64,000 bases of DNA, from the NCBI GenBank assembly GCA_015350385.1, contig WNKI01000001.1, forward strand, positions 7,465,433-7,529,432, written 5' to 3'. The notes beneath the pieces were generated by a model. It was not told the origin of the DNA. It ran no database searches and was given only the letters and a program-made list of their open reading frames with translations. The stretch is from Aculops lycopersici. Taxonomy: Eukaryota; Arthropoda; Arachnida; Trombidiformes; Eriophyidae. The stretch's first letter is position 1. The number at the start of each line of letters is the position of its first letter. A program made the translations under genes and the position numbers. Of the stretch, positions 11,014 to 22,700 are shown piece by piece.

Positions 11014-11638
11014 ATGATTTGGTGTTTATGTCTAGAAAATGTTTGACAATGATTTAATTTGTTATCATTATTATTATAATTATTATTGATCACTCTAATT
11101 ATCATCATCACATAACTATACATTATTAATACAACCCAATTATCACATTTAACGCAGATACGTATGCAGAGATCACCTTGTAGTAGTTACATACACGAAA
11201 TTCAGGAGGGAAGTCGAGCTTTGCCAAAATTTGTCTCACCACCTACCGGTAGATACTGAGATTACGCACGCAAGGAAGTTGGAGCTCGGAAATCATGAAG
11301 ACGGATGCCTGACTGGAGTTGATGATCTAATTAGAATATTTGAGTCAATTATATTAATTTAAATGTTGAACTGCTGAAAAATTTAACATATATACATAAA
11401 TAAAATAGGTGTGTAGATTGATATAAACTAAATTAGTAGAATGTGGTTATTGTGAGACGAAGGTAAATCTTGTGCGTACCTAGCGCCAGCTTACAAGCTA
11501 TGGTGCTAGGCGCACAGAAGGATCAACTGCTTGTTCCATATCTTCGTGTCGCCAATCTTAGCCAGTTTATTCAGACTCAGTTTGAATTACCTATATATAC
11601 TAACTAACTATATAAAAATTTTGAATCTTATAAGTCAA
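11014..11638. other. Intergenic region with hairpin
   Basis: AT-rich 3' region of ERR, then an imperfect hairpin at 11472-11515 (arms of 21 nt with 18 paired positions). No supported gene; the frame of the downstream gene is open back to a TTG at 11531 but the first ATG is 11639. Confidence 0.5.
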
Positions 11639-13342
11639 ATGTCTTCGATTCGCAACCGTAAGGAGCCAGAGAGCTACTTTCAGCACATTGTAGCTGCCAG
11701 ACAAGTGACTTATCAACTTAAAGCCAAGCAACCAAATGATTCTAAATCCAGATTTGCATTGCCGGCTACCATAACAATCATTGTTATTTTAGTCCAATTT
11801 TGCATCTTCCACTACACCATTGGCTTTGGTGGTGACCATCCATTGATGAACCGTGAGAGCAGGTTGAATAATCTAGATCTAGGTTGCATATATCCCAACT
11901 TGTATGACATCCACGAGTTGGCCAGAGAGTCGGGGGTGGATCTTGTTGTTGTAGACCGAGATATACTATATTTGATTGACAACTCGGACTCAAGCCACGT
12001 TCCCAAATATAGTAGCCACCTTGAAATAAGAGTCAGAGGCAGCCAGGAGGCTCCACATAAGTCAATTATCCACCTGGCTGCCATTAATGAAACTAGTGAT
12101 GGTCAACCGAATCTCAAGAGATTTCTCGATAGACTTAATACTAATATGTACTTTTATAAGTTTTATTATGACAATAGTGGTTATATGGAGCCAGAGGTTT
12201 ACCATCGGCCAGCTTACATGTTTGACGACTTGGCGGCGGATGGTATTAGCAAACATGGACCCACAATGGAACCAGATGATATGCAAGAGACAACCATATC
12301 AAAGATATACACCGAGTTTATAACCCATATACTCATATTGAACCGGACAGACTACGAGCCGCCACCTATTTGTAGAGTATCAAAGATGACTGGATTTGTG
12401 GCAATCCATATATTTGTCCTATACAATTTTGAATACGACTCTTCCAGCCGATGGATCCAACCGAGTCTATCATTTGACGAGACTGACAAGCACAAGTTGC
12501 TCTCATATCACGTACATTCCATAGACCTAATTCCAACTGAGTATTATTATATCCATAAGAAAAGAAAAATTCACGATCTAGCCACAGGAGGTGAGCGAGA
12601 GTTCAACTTGAGGCTACTTGATAAGAATGAAAAGGGAGATCATGAGCTACTATATATCAACAATTCCTATACTTATTGCCAAAGATCATTTTTTAACATC
12701 ACCGGATCTCTGCAAGACGATCGGCAGGTTAGCAACCAGTTGACGTTGTTAGACAATGCAAAGCCAATTCCTCATAGCTAAACAACTGGTTACTGCATTG
12801 GCCTTTGTAGATGTCATGTCTAAAACTTATCGCAACTTCAAGTATTGGATTACCGCCTCAAATCTGCTTGCCTACTATAAACACTGTCAGTTGGCTCTAT
12901 TGCCTGATCGCATTGATATTGAGTTTTCATCTGAGAGCACGATTGTCAACCTGGAACTGGGTTTGTTCAAGAATTCAAAGATACGATACTAAGCGATTTG
13001 GAAACGGCCGAGTCGGTTGGAATTACCATGCTATCAGATTGGAGAAAGTCAAATACAATTAGCTTAATCTTAAAGGATAGTCCAAATGTGATATTCTATA
13101 TCTACAAATATAAGCTAATTAGTAATCGACATCAACAATATTACGTAACCGATAGTTCTATGATATTAAATCACAAGTTTTCCAAGCGTTCAAAGGGTAA
13201 GAGCAAACAATTGGTCGACGGATATCATGTTTTTACCCTTAGAAATCTTGAGCTATGCTGGGCAAGGATTGATTTGTTCCATCCATTTAGAGTGCCGTGC
13301 AATATAAATGACCATCTGAAGAGGATATACATTAACCAGTAA
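11639..13342 (+). CDS. Membrane-anchored ectodomain protein of the LolA-like family, reading frame disrupted
   Basis: The ATG at 11639 opens a 380-residue frame with a single N-terminal membrane helix (TITIIVILVQFCIFHYTI) and an ectodomain after it, ending at 12781. The protein sense continues in two further frames: 12843-12965 (YWITASNLLAYY onward) and 12965-13342 (EFKDTILSDLETAESVGITM onward). The first break could be a 115-nt intron from CAG|GTTAGC at 12728 to TTCAAG at 12842. The second, near 12950-12965, leaves no room for an intron and looks like a one-base loss. The last part resembles the region before the cysteine modules of the gene at 3-2951 (F-[RK]-D-x-I, then SV-[QG]-I-[AT]-x-L), but no cysteine modules follow. 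It is either a decaying paralogue or carries an assembly error. Function is unknown. Confidence 0.5.
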
Positions 13343-13465
13343 ATTTTGAATAAAATCAATGACAATACTGAATACCATAAATAAGTTTATATATATACTT
13401 CAAGTTGAAAACATTAACAATTGCACATATAGATCACTGTTCGTCTAGATGAAGCCTACATATTA

Positions 13466-14497
13466 TCATTTCCCGCGCTTCATGCCAGGTGTATAGTTTC
13501 TAACCCTTTCGGAGTTGAACGAAAAGCTCGCATATGAACCTCGACTAGATGCTGGAGTTCCTATCCTGGAAGATGAGGGGGTGAGATTTGTATCTCTGGC
13601 AGGAGTTTTGATACGTTTGGCCACTTTTTCCTGATACAATCTATTGGCCAACTCATCCCTTTTGCTATCTCCAACCATGAAAAACTTGTTTGCATCAGGC
13701 TTGTGTCGGGGAGTTGATATTGCAGACGCGCTCGGTGTACCTGGTGTGGGTATAAACGAGAATCCATTGATGCTCGGTGTTTCCGAACTATCTATCAGTT
13801 TACCATCTATCCCAACCTTGTCTTTAAATCTATTGAAATTTTTCGGCTGACTCGAAACAATTGGGCCGGGTGGTAGAGGTTCCTTGAATACGGATTCTTT
13901 GAGATATTTGTTGGAATTGTAATTGATGGTAGTCTGTGGCAGTCTAGATTCAGCTTCGGGCGGATGAAATAAAGTATTCTTAGGATTGTGGTGCCAATCC
14001 ACTATCTCAGTACATCTCTTCCTATCTCCGAGTTCAACTTGTTTTTCACAAGATGGAAGCTTTAGCTGGTTGTCGATTCTCTCGTTGTAGTTGTCTTTGC
14101 TACTGTATAACCATGGATACTTCATTCTATGTTTCCTGAGGTCCTTATTCTGAAGTTTCTCAAAGTAAGCATTGTCTTCACTTGTATAATGGTCCAGAAA
14201 CTTGTTTAGGTTCATCTCACATGCTTCTTTTCGGCTTTTCATCGAGCTGGTTGATGAAATTGAGGTTATATCTGAGGCTGGTGTACCTTGTATTACTACC
14301 GATCGTTCGCTTGTTCCATAACTTGGTGTTTCTGTTGAAAGTTCGAGGGTAGAGAAGAAATCACGGCGGATAATATGAGCCATACGATTAAGGTACTCGT
14401 CTTCCTCTAGAACCTTCTTCTGGGCTGGTTTTTCTTCTACAATCATGACCTGATCATCATCTCGCTCTGGCGAGTCTCCCAATGTGATTTGTGACAT
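13466..14497 (-). CDS. ESS2: ESS2 (DGCR14) splicing-associated nuclear protein
   Basis: ESS2 family proteins associate with the spliceosomal C complex in the nucleus. The 343-residue protein has the family's N-terminal signature EDEYLNRMAHIIRRDFFSTL (about residues 32-51), the motif FLDHYTSEDNAYFEKL, a central Asn/Pro-rich stretch (WHHNPKNTLFHPPE) and a C-terminal region with TP/SR motifs ending near NYTPGMKRGK. It is shorter than vertebrate ESS2 (about 476) but keeps order and motifs. The start is the first ATG and lies in a clean upstream context. It is convergent with the gene on its left, with about 120 bp between their ends. Confidence 0.9.
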   Translation of the reverse strand: MSQITLGDSPERDDDQVMIVEEKPAQKKVLEEDEYLNRMAHIIRRDFFSTLELSTETPSYGTSERSVVIQGTPASDITSISSTSSMKSRKEACEMNLNKFLDHYTSEDNAYFEKLQNKDLRKHRMKYPWLYSSKDNYNERIDNQLKLPSCEKQVELGDRKRCTEIVDWHHNPKNTLFHPPEAESRLPQTTINYNSNKYLKESVFKEPLPPGPIVSSQPKNFNRFKDKVGIDGKLIDSSETPSINGFSFIPTPGTPSASAISTPRHKPDANKFFMVGDSKRDELANRLYQEKVAKRIKTPARDTNLTPSSSRIGTPASSRGSYASFSFNSERVRNYTPGMKRGK

Positions 14498-14865
14498 CTC
14501 TTGTCATATCTTGTCACCGTCACTTGGTCAATGCATACCTCGAGCCCGAGGGATGTTAGTAATATATAAAACAATATATTATTTATATTGTAGTTCAATA
14601 GATTAAGAGGGTTAAATCAAAATACTCGTGGTAAATATTACGAGTAGCAGTTACTCAAAAACTTCATCTTTGTTTATTATAATTTTTGACATAATTCTTT
14701 GCCCGCTCGCTCAAAATTTGCGCAGGTTTCGGCGCAAGCTCGCCCGCGTCTCACGGAAAACTAATGGTGAATCTTCTTCAGTTAGTGGCAAGAGTATGTG
14801 AAGACTTTCGATTAGCTAATCACCTCAACACCCTCAATACCTCTGTTGGAGTTACATGGCGAGAT
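14498..14865. other. Intergenic region between ESS2 and the next minus-strand gene
   Basis: This 368-bp stretch should hold the ESS2 promoter and the 3' end of the upstream tetraspan gene. No ORF or RNA gene is recognised. Confidence 0.4.
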
Positions 14866-15499
14866 CTAAACCCTTTGGCTCATACGATGGACCCGTTGTC
14901 CGTCAACTTGGTGATTGATGAATAGGACGGGTGCGGCATTTCGGCGCCTGAAGTTGGTCAGTGTGAATATGATCTGAATAAGTCTAAGCAAAATGATAAC
15001 CCCCATGAGAATGGTAACAATCAACGCGCGGTCTCTATAATTGATCTCTCCATAACCTGGGGGTGATGACATAAGGATGAATTAATTAATGTGTTGTCAA
15101 GGCAGATTATTTGCGCAAGTGGGGGAATGCCGGCTGTATATACTTACCAAAATGCCACCAGTCGTTGCAAGCAACTCCTCCGTATTCTGATATATCGACT
15201 GATACATTCAGATGAATGCAGTATTGAATAACTACCCATTGAAAGCATATGAGTAGTATCATGTTAACCAACTGAAATATAAAGTCTATAATCATCAGCA
15301 CCGAATAAATGGTCAAGAACCATTTCTCCTTATTTTCTCCCAAGGCTGCTGGCAAGTATCCGATGAGACATATAACAATACTAAGAATGGCTCCGAATAT
15401 CTCATTCCATCTGTTGATTTGAAAACCAAGGACGCAAAATTGAATAATGATGATGGCCAAGTTGATGGCCATCATGCTCTTGATTAAAGTTGTAGACAT
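14866..15499 (-). CDS. Four-helix membrane protein, unknown family, one intron
   Basis: Two exons, 15148-15499 and 14866-15056, join across a 91-nt intron (15057-15147) with donor GTAAGT and acceptor CCCCCAG; the split codon restores Gly at the junction WWHF-G-YGEI. The 180-residue product has four hydrophobic segments: about residues 10-27, 35-53, 63-88 and 130-155. The order (short N-terminus, two close helices, a third, a loop with one Cys, a fourth, basic tail with RRR) is like small tetraspan families such as NKAIN or LAPTM, but I see no decisive motif. There is no CCG motif, so it is not a tetraspanin. Location in a membrane is the only safe statement. Confidence 0.75.
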
Positions 15500-15988
15500 T
15501 TTATCCTAATTTCTTGAGGTGTTCAGGTTGCAAAATATAAATTCCACATATACCAAGTTCATCGCAAGTTTTTACTCGATTCGTGACATTAAATGAACCC
15601 ACCATCAATCTATTCTAACTCTGGAGATGCCACACCACACCTAGGGTTGCTAAGGCAACAGAACAAGCGCAACAGGTCATCGCTTGAGATGGTTGGTTTT
15701 TGTTTCGACGTGCTACGTATAGAGAAAGATTCCATTGTAGGTAATACCAATGTGTGATTTGGTTCACTTGTTAACTAGCTAATCAAACTGTAATCGTGCG
15801 CACCATTTGATTGCGGATGTATGATGAATTCCAGGTTTACCTGCAGGCTGCAGCGAGTCGCAAAATGGACGCGCAAATTTGCACGCTGAGGGAGCGAAAA
15901 TCCACTCGTACTGTTTTGTTTACATATGACCGGTGTCAGTTGCTAGCTTGTTAATCTATTTTGAAAAAGTTGAATAATATCATCAATT
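15500..15988. promoter_or_regulatory. Shared divergent promoter region
   Basis: This 489-bp gap separates the start codons of the minus-strand tetraspan gene and plus-strand EME1, so it should hold both promoters. No ORF or RNA gene is recognised. Confidence 0.4.
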
Positions 15989-17539
15989 ATGAATCCAAAT
16001 GAAACCATAGATTTAACTAAAGATGATACCTTAGTAGAGCGAAACAAGGATATCACTGTCGTCGAGAAGACGACGAGGAAAGAGAACAACAACGAAGATA
16101 TAATTGATCTGATCGACAGTGACTCAGACATCATTCCTCTGACCCCAAAACATACTAATCCAAAACATATTAGTCCGAAACCCTCATCTTCGATAAAACT
16201 TTGTGATAGTCCACCAATAGGATACGATGATCCGGTTCAATGGTCAGATACTGATGTCGGCGAACCTCAATTTATTAACAATGGAAACTCCGTACCTTCA
16301 GATCCCCTAAGATGGACACCTTCGCCAGATTCTCCATTAAGGTTCAAGCCAAGAAACAGCCTGAGCGACGACGATCGTAACAAAAATTCACCAAATTCTG
16401 ATAATTCACCTAATGTTCCAAAATCACAACCAACAAGCAAGCAAACTAGGACTAAAGGGGGTCGAAGACAGCCTACAGCTAAGCAACTTGAGGCTGCAAA
16501 ATTAAAACTTTTGAGGGACGCCAATCGAGCTAATGCAACTTGTAAGTCGAAGGACAACTGTACTGCAAATATAGATGGAAACATTCTCAAGATAGTCGGT
16601 GACATAGATGAGGCTAACTTGAGGACCCTGGCTGATGAGAGTGGAATCAATTATCGGCTAACTGACTACCCGAAAGTGGACAATTCCATTTCATGGACTC
16701 ACAAGCGCTTCGAAGTTATTGACGAAGAGCTGATCCCCAACTACAAAGATTCTCAATGGCTTATTATTGTTATGCCGGGACAAGAATATTTCGAGCGAGT
16801 GTCAGCTTACAGGAAAAATCCTGATGATCCGAGATCGATCAAAAGATTCCTCAGTGAAACGAAACACCGGTCTAAGTCAGATATCATTCTGATCGTCTTT
16901 AATCTATCATCATTCTTAAAGAGTGAGCGAGCTAGAGAGGCCAAAAACTATCGTGAGAGGTTCAAGGACGCGTATGGGGGCAGTTCCAGAGGCGAGACTG
17001 CAACTCAAACGGAAGGACCTGCAACTACTTTGGGATTGACTGAATTACAAGACTTGAGATTGATGTTGGAGCTCGAGTTGAAGCATGAATTCAGCAAATG
17101 GAAGTTGCATATTGAGTTTTTTGAGAAGACTATAGACATCATAACAGCCATCATCAAATATACACTCTCAGTTGCTAAGTCTGAGACTAAACAGCAAGTA
17201 CAAAGCTCAACAGGTATCGACTGGGCTATCAATATGGACAAGGAGAGGGCTTATGATCCAAGCGCCTCCGCAGAGGATTTGACAAAATTATGGATAGCGC
17301 AACTACAACAATTCTCACAGGTAACTTTACCCATAGCGAAGGCAATAGCAGCCGACTATCCGTCACCTTTTGCTCTTTTAGATCAATATAAAGAGTTGAC
17401 GGAAGAGGAAGGTGAGAATCTTTTAACCAATCTACAGGTGCAAAAGAATATGAGAAGAGTTATAGGTGCAAATATTTCAAAACGTATCTACGAGTTCATG
17501 TGTAGTAGCGATCCAGATATACACATAGGTCTAGGCTGA
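15989..17539 (+). CDS. EME1: EME1-type subunit of the MUS81 crossover endonuclease
   Basis: EME1/Mms4 is the non-catalytic partner of MUS81 and cuts branched DNA during repair and meiosis. The 516-residue protein begins with a disordered acidic region holding two SUMO-interaction-like motifs (ETIDLT and IIDLIDSDSD, residues 5-10 and 38-47). A basic coiled stretch KQLEAAKLKLLRDANRA precedes the ERCC4-like domain (about residues 190-400). The C-terminal helix-hairpin-helix region (LWIAQLQQFSQVTLPIAKAI, then DYPSPFALL and RVIGANISKRI) matches EME1 C-termini well. No ERKxxxD catalytic motif is seen, as expected for EME1 rather than MUS81. Length is near the usual 570. An AATAAA sits at 17541-17546 directly after the stop. 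Confidence 0.85.
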   Translation: MNPNETIDLTKDDTLVERNKDITVVEKTTRKENNNEDIIDLIDSDSDIIPLTPKHTNPKHISPKPSSSIKLCDSPPIGYDDPVQWSDTDVGEPQFINNGNSVPSDPLRWTPSPDSPLRFKPRNSLSDDDRNKNSPNSDNSPNVPKSQPTSKQTRTKGGRRQPTAKQLEAAKLKLLRDANRANATCKSKDNCTANIDGNILKIVGDIDEANLRTLADESGINYRLTDYPKVDNSISWTHKRFEVIDEELIPNYKDSQWLIIVMPGQEYFERVSAYRKNPDDPRSIKRFLSETKHRSKSDIILIVFNLSSFLKSERAREAKNYRERFKDAYGGSSRGETATQTEGPATTLGLTELQDLRLMLELELKHEFSKWKLHIEFFEKTIDIITAIIKYTLSVAKSETKQQVQSSTGIDWAINMDKERAYDPSASAEDLTKLWIAQLQQFSQVTLPIAKAIAADYPSPFALLDQYKELTEEEGENLLTNLQVQKNMRRVIGANISKRIYEFMCSSDPDIHIGLG

Positions 17540-17702
17540 CAATAAACTACACCACAATCTTATGGCATTGAACTAAATAATTTGTTGAAGTGGTTGAAGA
17601 AATCGTTGCTGCTATTTAATAGGTAATCAAAGATTTGTTACATTTTAAATAGTTGATTCTGATAATTTTGTCGTGATCTCTGCTTGCATCATTTGAGTAT
17701 AG

Positions 17703-19709
17703 TCATAATGATTTCAGAGACAAATCCACCCTCTGGGATAGATATTCGTTGATCTTTCTATCGTCATCGAATTGTAAAAACACCAATTTTCGTTCCCTAT
17801 TATCGTTACATTTCAGACCGATACTCCTTAAAGCAGGCAACCTCAATAAGAGTTTTCCAAACCTATTAGGTTGTCTCTCGAAATAGTGTTGGTTACAATA
17901 ATTTTCCAACTCGGTGAAGGCAGAGTTTCTCATATCCTCAATGGGTCGACTCGTTTTCAGGCCGTGAGCCTCGGGGTTGAATAGTATGATTGTCTTCAAT
18001 AGAATCATCTCGTGCTCATTGACTTGCATCTCATATAGCTTGCGAACAATCTCATCCAAAATCCGATGAAACATGTTGCTAATTCCAGCATCACTGGCGG
18101 TTGATTCTGTTATTATGATGTCACGCCAAATTATCAAACCTTTCTCGTCGATCCCGTAGATTTGCATAGATCTATATGCAATATCTATGAGAATCAATTC
18201 ATTCCAATATGTTTTCAGCAATTGTAATCTATCTGGTGGTAACAATGTTCTGAATTGTTTTATACTTGTGGCCCATTTTATGAGCGAGTCAATCTGATTC
18301 ATAGCAGCTTGTGCTAATAAACTTTGAAAGGTTGAAGTCTGATGATGTGTATATAGAGAATTTGATCTTATGTCTTCCAATCTAATATTACTGTGTGTAA
18401 GTGTTCTTCCAACAACACTGACCGGGTAGGGGTCGTGAGGGTTACCACCACTAAGACCATTATCAATGTGGGCTCCGATTAGACTACCATTGTTTATTGC
18501 TAATGGGTCAGGGTTTGTTGTCATCATTCCAGCTGGTCCAACGGTTGCAATTCTTCCCGTTGAGTCACGTAAAGCCGCAGCCGCTACGGTTGCTCCAGGC
18601 ACACTTGCGACGCTGGCTCCGCCTAGACCTTGATGGTGATGTAATCCACCCATGCTGATTGCGAGCGGATTTGCGCCAGTCAGTGAGGCGGTGCTATTTG
18701 TATCAAATGAGGTGCCATTGAGTGTTACTGGATGAGGATGAGTGTGGTTTGGTATTGATTGATTCTGAAGTCTATCATTATGGGAATCAATATGTGAGTT
18801 ACTTGTACTTTCAACTTCATTATCTTCAGCTTCCCTAGTTCTCTGGCGCTCTTCTTGAACAGCCTCTCTCTTCATACCCGTGCTAAGACACTTTTGGTAA
18901 CGACAATACTGGCATCGGTTGCGTTGTCGTTTATCAATCAAACAATTCTTTTCCTCTCGACAGCTGAACGTCAAGTTTTTGCGTACAGTTCGCTTGAAGA
19001 AACCCTTGCAGCCTTCGCACGAGTAAACGCCATAATGTTTACCGCTAGCTCTATCACCGCAGATCAAACATAAGTGCCTACTATTGAGTAAGGGATGTGT
19101 ATAACCGTTTGTCTGTTGTTGCTGTTGTGATTGTTGTTGTGGTTGTGAAGAGCTAGAAGGTGTTGGTGTGGTATTATTGTTGCTGTTGCTATTTGAAGCT
19201 GGTTGTTGGGGTGCCGCCGTGTTGCTGTTGCTATTACTAGCGCTTGAGCCTGGATTTGATGAGAGTCCCAACATGGGCTCTGGTGTTGAGCCAGATAGTT
19301 GTGGCTGCTGTTGCTGTTGAGGTTTGTTAGCTTGGTGTTGCTCGGAATTGCTGGTTGAAGTGGATGTGCTATCATGATTTGAGGTTGTGGCTATGGTTGT
19401 CGTGGTTGTTCTGCTTGTTGCAAACGGTTCAATCTTAACAACATTATCATTGTTTGACTCACTCGGTATAACCGAGGACGTAGATGAGGAGGAGGCTGAG
19501 GCTGATGCGGATTGTGCTTGTTGTTGTTGGTGTGGTTGCGTTTGTTGTGAGGTGGTGGTTTGGTCTTGGTCTTGTTGATGATGTTGGTTTGATAATGATT
19601 GTAAGTGGCTTGCGGGTGGTGGCGCTGGCGGCTGAGCCGACAGTGGTGGTGGTGGTGTTTGTTGTTGTAACATTTGCTGTTGTTGGTGCCGCGCTAGATG
19701 ATCCTGCAT
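17703..19709 (-). CDS. RXR: Retinoid X receptor / ultraspiracle with degenerate AF-2
   Basis: RXR/USP is the partner of the ecdysone receptor and other nuclear receptors in arthropods. The first in-frame ATG (19709) gives 668 residues; the frame is open a little further up to a splice-like TTTACAG at 19718, so an upstream exon is possible. A long Q/S/N/P-rich A/B region of about 210 residues precedes the DNA-binding domain (near nt 18860-19075), which has the RXR P-box CEGCKGFF and [20 protein letters not shown]. The ligand-binding domain (about 17703-18400) keeps the signature [15 protein letters not shown]. The C-terminus differs: the acidic AF-2 core FLMEML of RXR is replaced by YLSQRV, so the conserved Glu is missing. 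The first exon and promoter probably lie in the long region to the right. Confidence 0.92.
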   Translation of the reverse strand: MQDHLARHQQQQMLQQQTPPPPLSAQPPAPPPASHLQSLSNQHHQQDQDQTTTSQQTQPHQQQQAQSASASASSSSTSSVIPSESNNDNVVKIEPFATSRTTTTTIATTSNHDSTSTSTSNSEQHQANKPQQQQQPQLSGSTPEPMLGLSSNPGSSASNSNSNTAAPQQPASNSNSNNNTTPTPSSSSQPQQQSQQQQQTNGYTHPLLNSRHLCLICGDRASGKHYGVYSCEGCKGFFKRTVRKNLTFSCREEKNCLIDKRQRNRCQYCRYQKCLSTGMKREAVQEERQRTREAEDNEVESTSNSHIDSHNDRLQNQSIPNHTHPHPVTLNGTSFDTNSTASLTGANPLAISMGGLHHHQGLGGASVASVPGATVAAAALRDSTGRIATVGPAGMMTTNPDPLAINNGSLIGAHIDNGLSGGNPHDPYPVSVVGRTLTHSNIRLEDIRSNSLYTHHQTSTFQSLLAQAAMNQIDSLIKWATSIKQFRTLLPPDRLQLLKTYWNELILIDIAYRSMQIYGIDEKGLIIWRDIIITESTASDAGISNMFHRILDEIVRKLYEMQVNEHEMILLKTIILFNPEAHGLKTSRPIEDMRNSAFTELENYCNQHYFERQPNRFGKLLLRLPALRSIGLKCNDNRERKLVFLQFDDDRKINEYLSQRVDLSLKSL

Positions 19710-22700
19710 CTGGCCGCCTGTAAATGTGGTGATACCTGCAATGGTGGCAATAAGGAGTAACAATGTCCGCTAGATGGGAATAGATGGATAATAGTAATAA
19801 TGATGATATTAATAGCAATAATAATAATAATAATCCTTACAACTGATTTAATGGAAGTTTGTTTGTTAGGTTGTGCAATAGATGCTATCAGTTTTTGAGC
19901 TTTACCTTGACGCAGATTGCTCAACGAGTTAATTGATAACGAGAAACTTTTTCTTTAATAGGGTTATTATTTTTGCTGTGTCGAGTTATAATAGCAACAA
20001 TGTTGATAGCATGGTTGTGGTATAGTTAGCAAACATGAGTAATGGAATATTGGATTTGGTTTCTTTAAATTTGGGACGTGAGTGAGAGAGAGATGGTTTC
20101 ACTTTTGTTGTTTCATGGTGTTGCGGCCAATAATGGTATGATGTTTGTTGTGATTGCCTGCCTTTTCAAGTCTCCCTGCTTCTGTTGTTGATGCAACTGC
20201 CAATAGTTTGGGGATTTAAAACAAGTGCTCTCTAATAGGCTTCATAGTTTCGCAATGAGTTTCGATCTCGAGAGCTAATGGGTCGAAGATCGTGGCGGCC
20301 GATGATAGACTGTAGCGGCTAAAGGTGGTGGTGGAGGTGATGGTGGCGATGGTTGTAGATTGTAATAAATCGAAGCTCTCTCTCCTTCGCTCGCTTGGGC
20401 TTGTGTGAAAATCTGCATTAGCCGCAGTGGCGGCAGCGACAAAACTGTGTGGCTCTCTCAAGTGTAGCACAGAAAAACACCACTAGCCCAGTGAGCGAGA
20501 ATTCGCATTTGCTTCTCCCCCAATTCTCTAGTCTAGTCTCGAGCAAGCGTAAGCCCATTGGCATGCACACAAAGTTGCAGCGGCGGCCGCTGCTGTGGCT
20601 TTAATGCCATCCACGTCCATTGCCATTGTCAGCAATGGCGTCGGCGGCGGCCGCCGCCACCAAACAACACGCACGCACTTGCTTTTGGCTGCGACGACGA
20701 CAGCAGGAGCGGCGATCAGCTTGGTGGTGCAGCTTTTGAGTGACGAACAGGCAAGGGAAGTCGTGTGTTATGAAGAGACAAACGCGCATTTTGAGCGACG
20801 CCTCCAGTGTGTCGCGTCGGCGGCGCTGGCGGCGCTGCCAACTCGCTGCTGCCTCTGGGGAATCCAGCTCTCAATCGTTCCACTACCCGTCCGTCTGCGC
20901 GTTTGTCTGCCCGACTGTCTCGGCCTAGCCGCCCGACTCGCTCGATTCCCTCACCTCGCTCACTTTTCGCACTGCAATTCGTATGAAGCGCTCGTTTTTG
21001 TAGGGCTTCCCGATGCGGTAAACATTACAAGGTTACCCCTTGACCGTGTGTCTGTGTGTGCGTCTTTGCGTTTGCGTCTGTGCGCCAGTGTGTCGCCTGC
21101 TCGCTTCTGCTTTATTGAGCCTATCCTCTACCCCCGTTGTTGTTGTTGTTGTTGCTGCCGCTGCTGCATTAGCTTCTCACTGCTTTCCCCCTCCCGCCAC
21201 AACCAACGCTGCTTGATTTGTGATGCATAGCTTTGCAAAACAGAGACGGTGCGCACCAAAATTCACGCTGCACCAACACAAATCCATTCGGTTGCCAAGC
21301 TCATGTGCCTTCTTTTGTTGCCCTCGCGTAGTGGCAAGCAACGAAACGGCTCATAGAGAATTTGTGCCAAGTCACTTGCCACGATCTATTCCATTTAACT
21401 ACATGTAGCTACCTATCTACCTATCGGCAAGACCTTGAGTAACTGCTGTAGCAACTGATAAGGTCTCGCCGGCTTCGTCGGCTGATGCGACGACGACGAG
21501 TAGACAAAGTTGTTGGCGAGTTCATCAACGTGCTGCGTTGTGTCGTAACTGCGCTGCTCGTATCGCGTTCGCATCTCGCGCCCACCGCCCCCGCGCTGCT
21601 CACTCGAACTGCTGGAGCAAAGCTAATTGACTTTCGTTTTGAGTCTATAACTCCAAATGAGCAACCAAACCGGACAAAATGTTGCTTGTAAACAGGGCAC
21701 ATCTTTTCTCTCGCCTCTACCTCTACAACCACAAACTCTTACAACGATGAGGAAGGAGACGATCGAACCAACAAATGTCTCGGTGACGATTGTGGCGGCG
21801 GCGACGGCGACGACGGTGGTGCAGGCGAGACACTAGCGTCAAGCCCGCAGCGGATCCAGCATGCAAATGACAGTTGTGGAAATTTATACTTGAATAGGAC
21901 AGGAGATAAAGCAAAGACACAAACAAAGCCACTTCATTGTGAGTTGCGTTAACTGAGAGTTTGTTGCTCCAATGAACTTGTAACTCCAATAACGTGCTTC
22001 TACCTCGCCACTCGATCGATCGTTCAATTGTTGTTGCCGCTTGCTGCCGTTGCCGTTGTTGTTGTTGTCGTTGTTGTTGTCGTTGTGCAAGTCGAGTGGC
22101 AGTAGCAGCGGCAGCAAAAACACCAACGACCACTTGTTGCGGCCGGCCGGCTGACTGACTAACTGAGAATGATCGACTGGTAGGACAGCAGATTGACGGT
22201 CGACAGTGCGGATGTCGCTGTTGCGCAACTTGCGACGCTTACGGCGGCCACCAGCACCAACACCACCAACGGCAACCATGGCAAACTAAAAGGCAGAGTA
22301 GATTGACTACGGCAGCTGCCACCTCTGTTATCATTGTGAGCTTGACACAATCACGATAGTAGGCATTGTGTAACGGATGACGCTAGCAGAGTGCCGCCGC
22401 CGCCGCCGCCGCCGCTTCCAGTCACAAGGTTCCTGTGTCGTCGATGATGTCGTGGTTGTCGATTTATCGTGAAGTTGAAGTTAAGGTTGTAGTTCTTGGA
22501 TTTGACGTTGCTGTTGCATTTGTTGTTCCAGCTCTTGCAGTTCCAGTCCAATGTCTTGCTTGTGAGTGGCTTGGTTTCAAAGCTTCCGAAGAACTCGGCC
22601 TGGTAGCTCAGATTTTATCGAAAAGATATAAACAATCGGAAACATTTTTTACTGGTTGCAGCAATCATAATCTTGAACTTCGAATCTAAAATCTCCAACT

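Noticed and set aside
12811..13062. Alternative frame after the putative intron in the damaged gene
   Set aside because: The frame continuing from the AG at 12810 gives Trp/Cys-rich sequence unlike the family; the neighbouring frame fits the paralogue better.
20558..22689. Many overlapping ORFs in the GC-rich RXR upstream region
   Set aside because: They occur on both strands and in all frames, as expected where GC-rich sequence has few stops; none shows family motifs.
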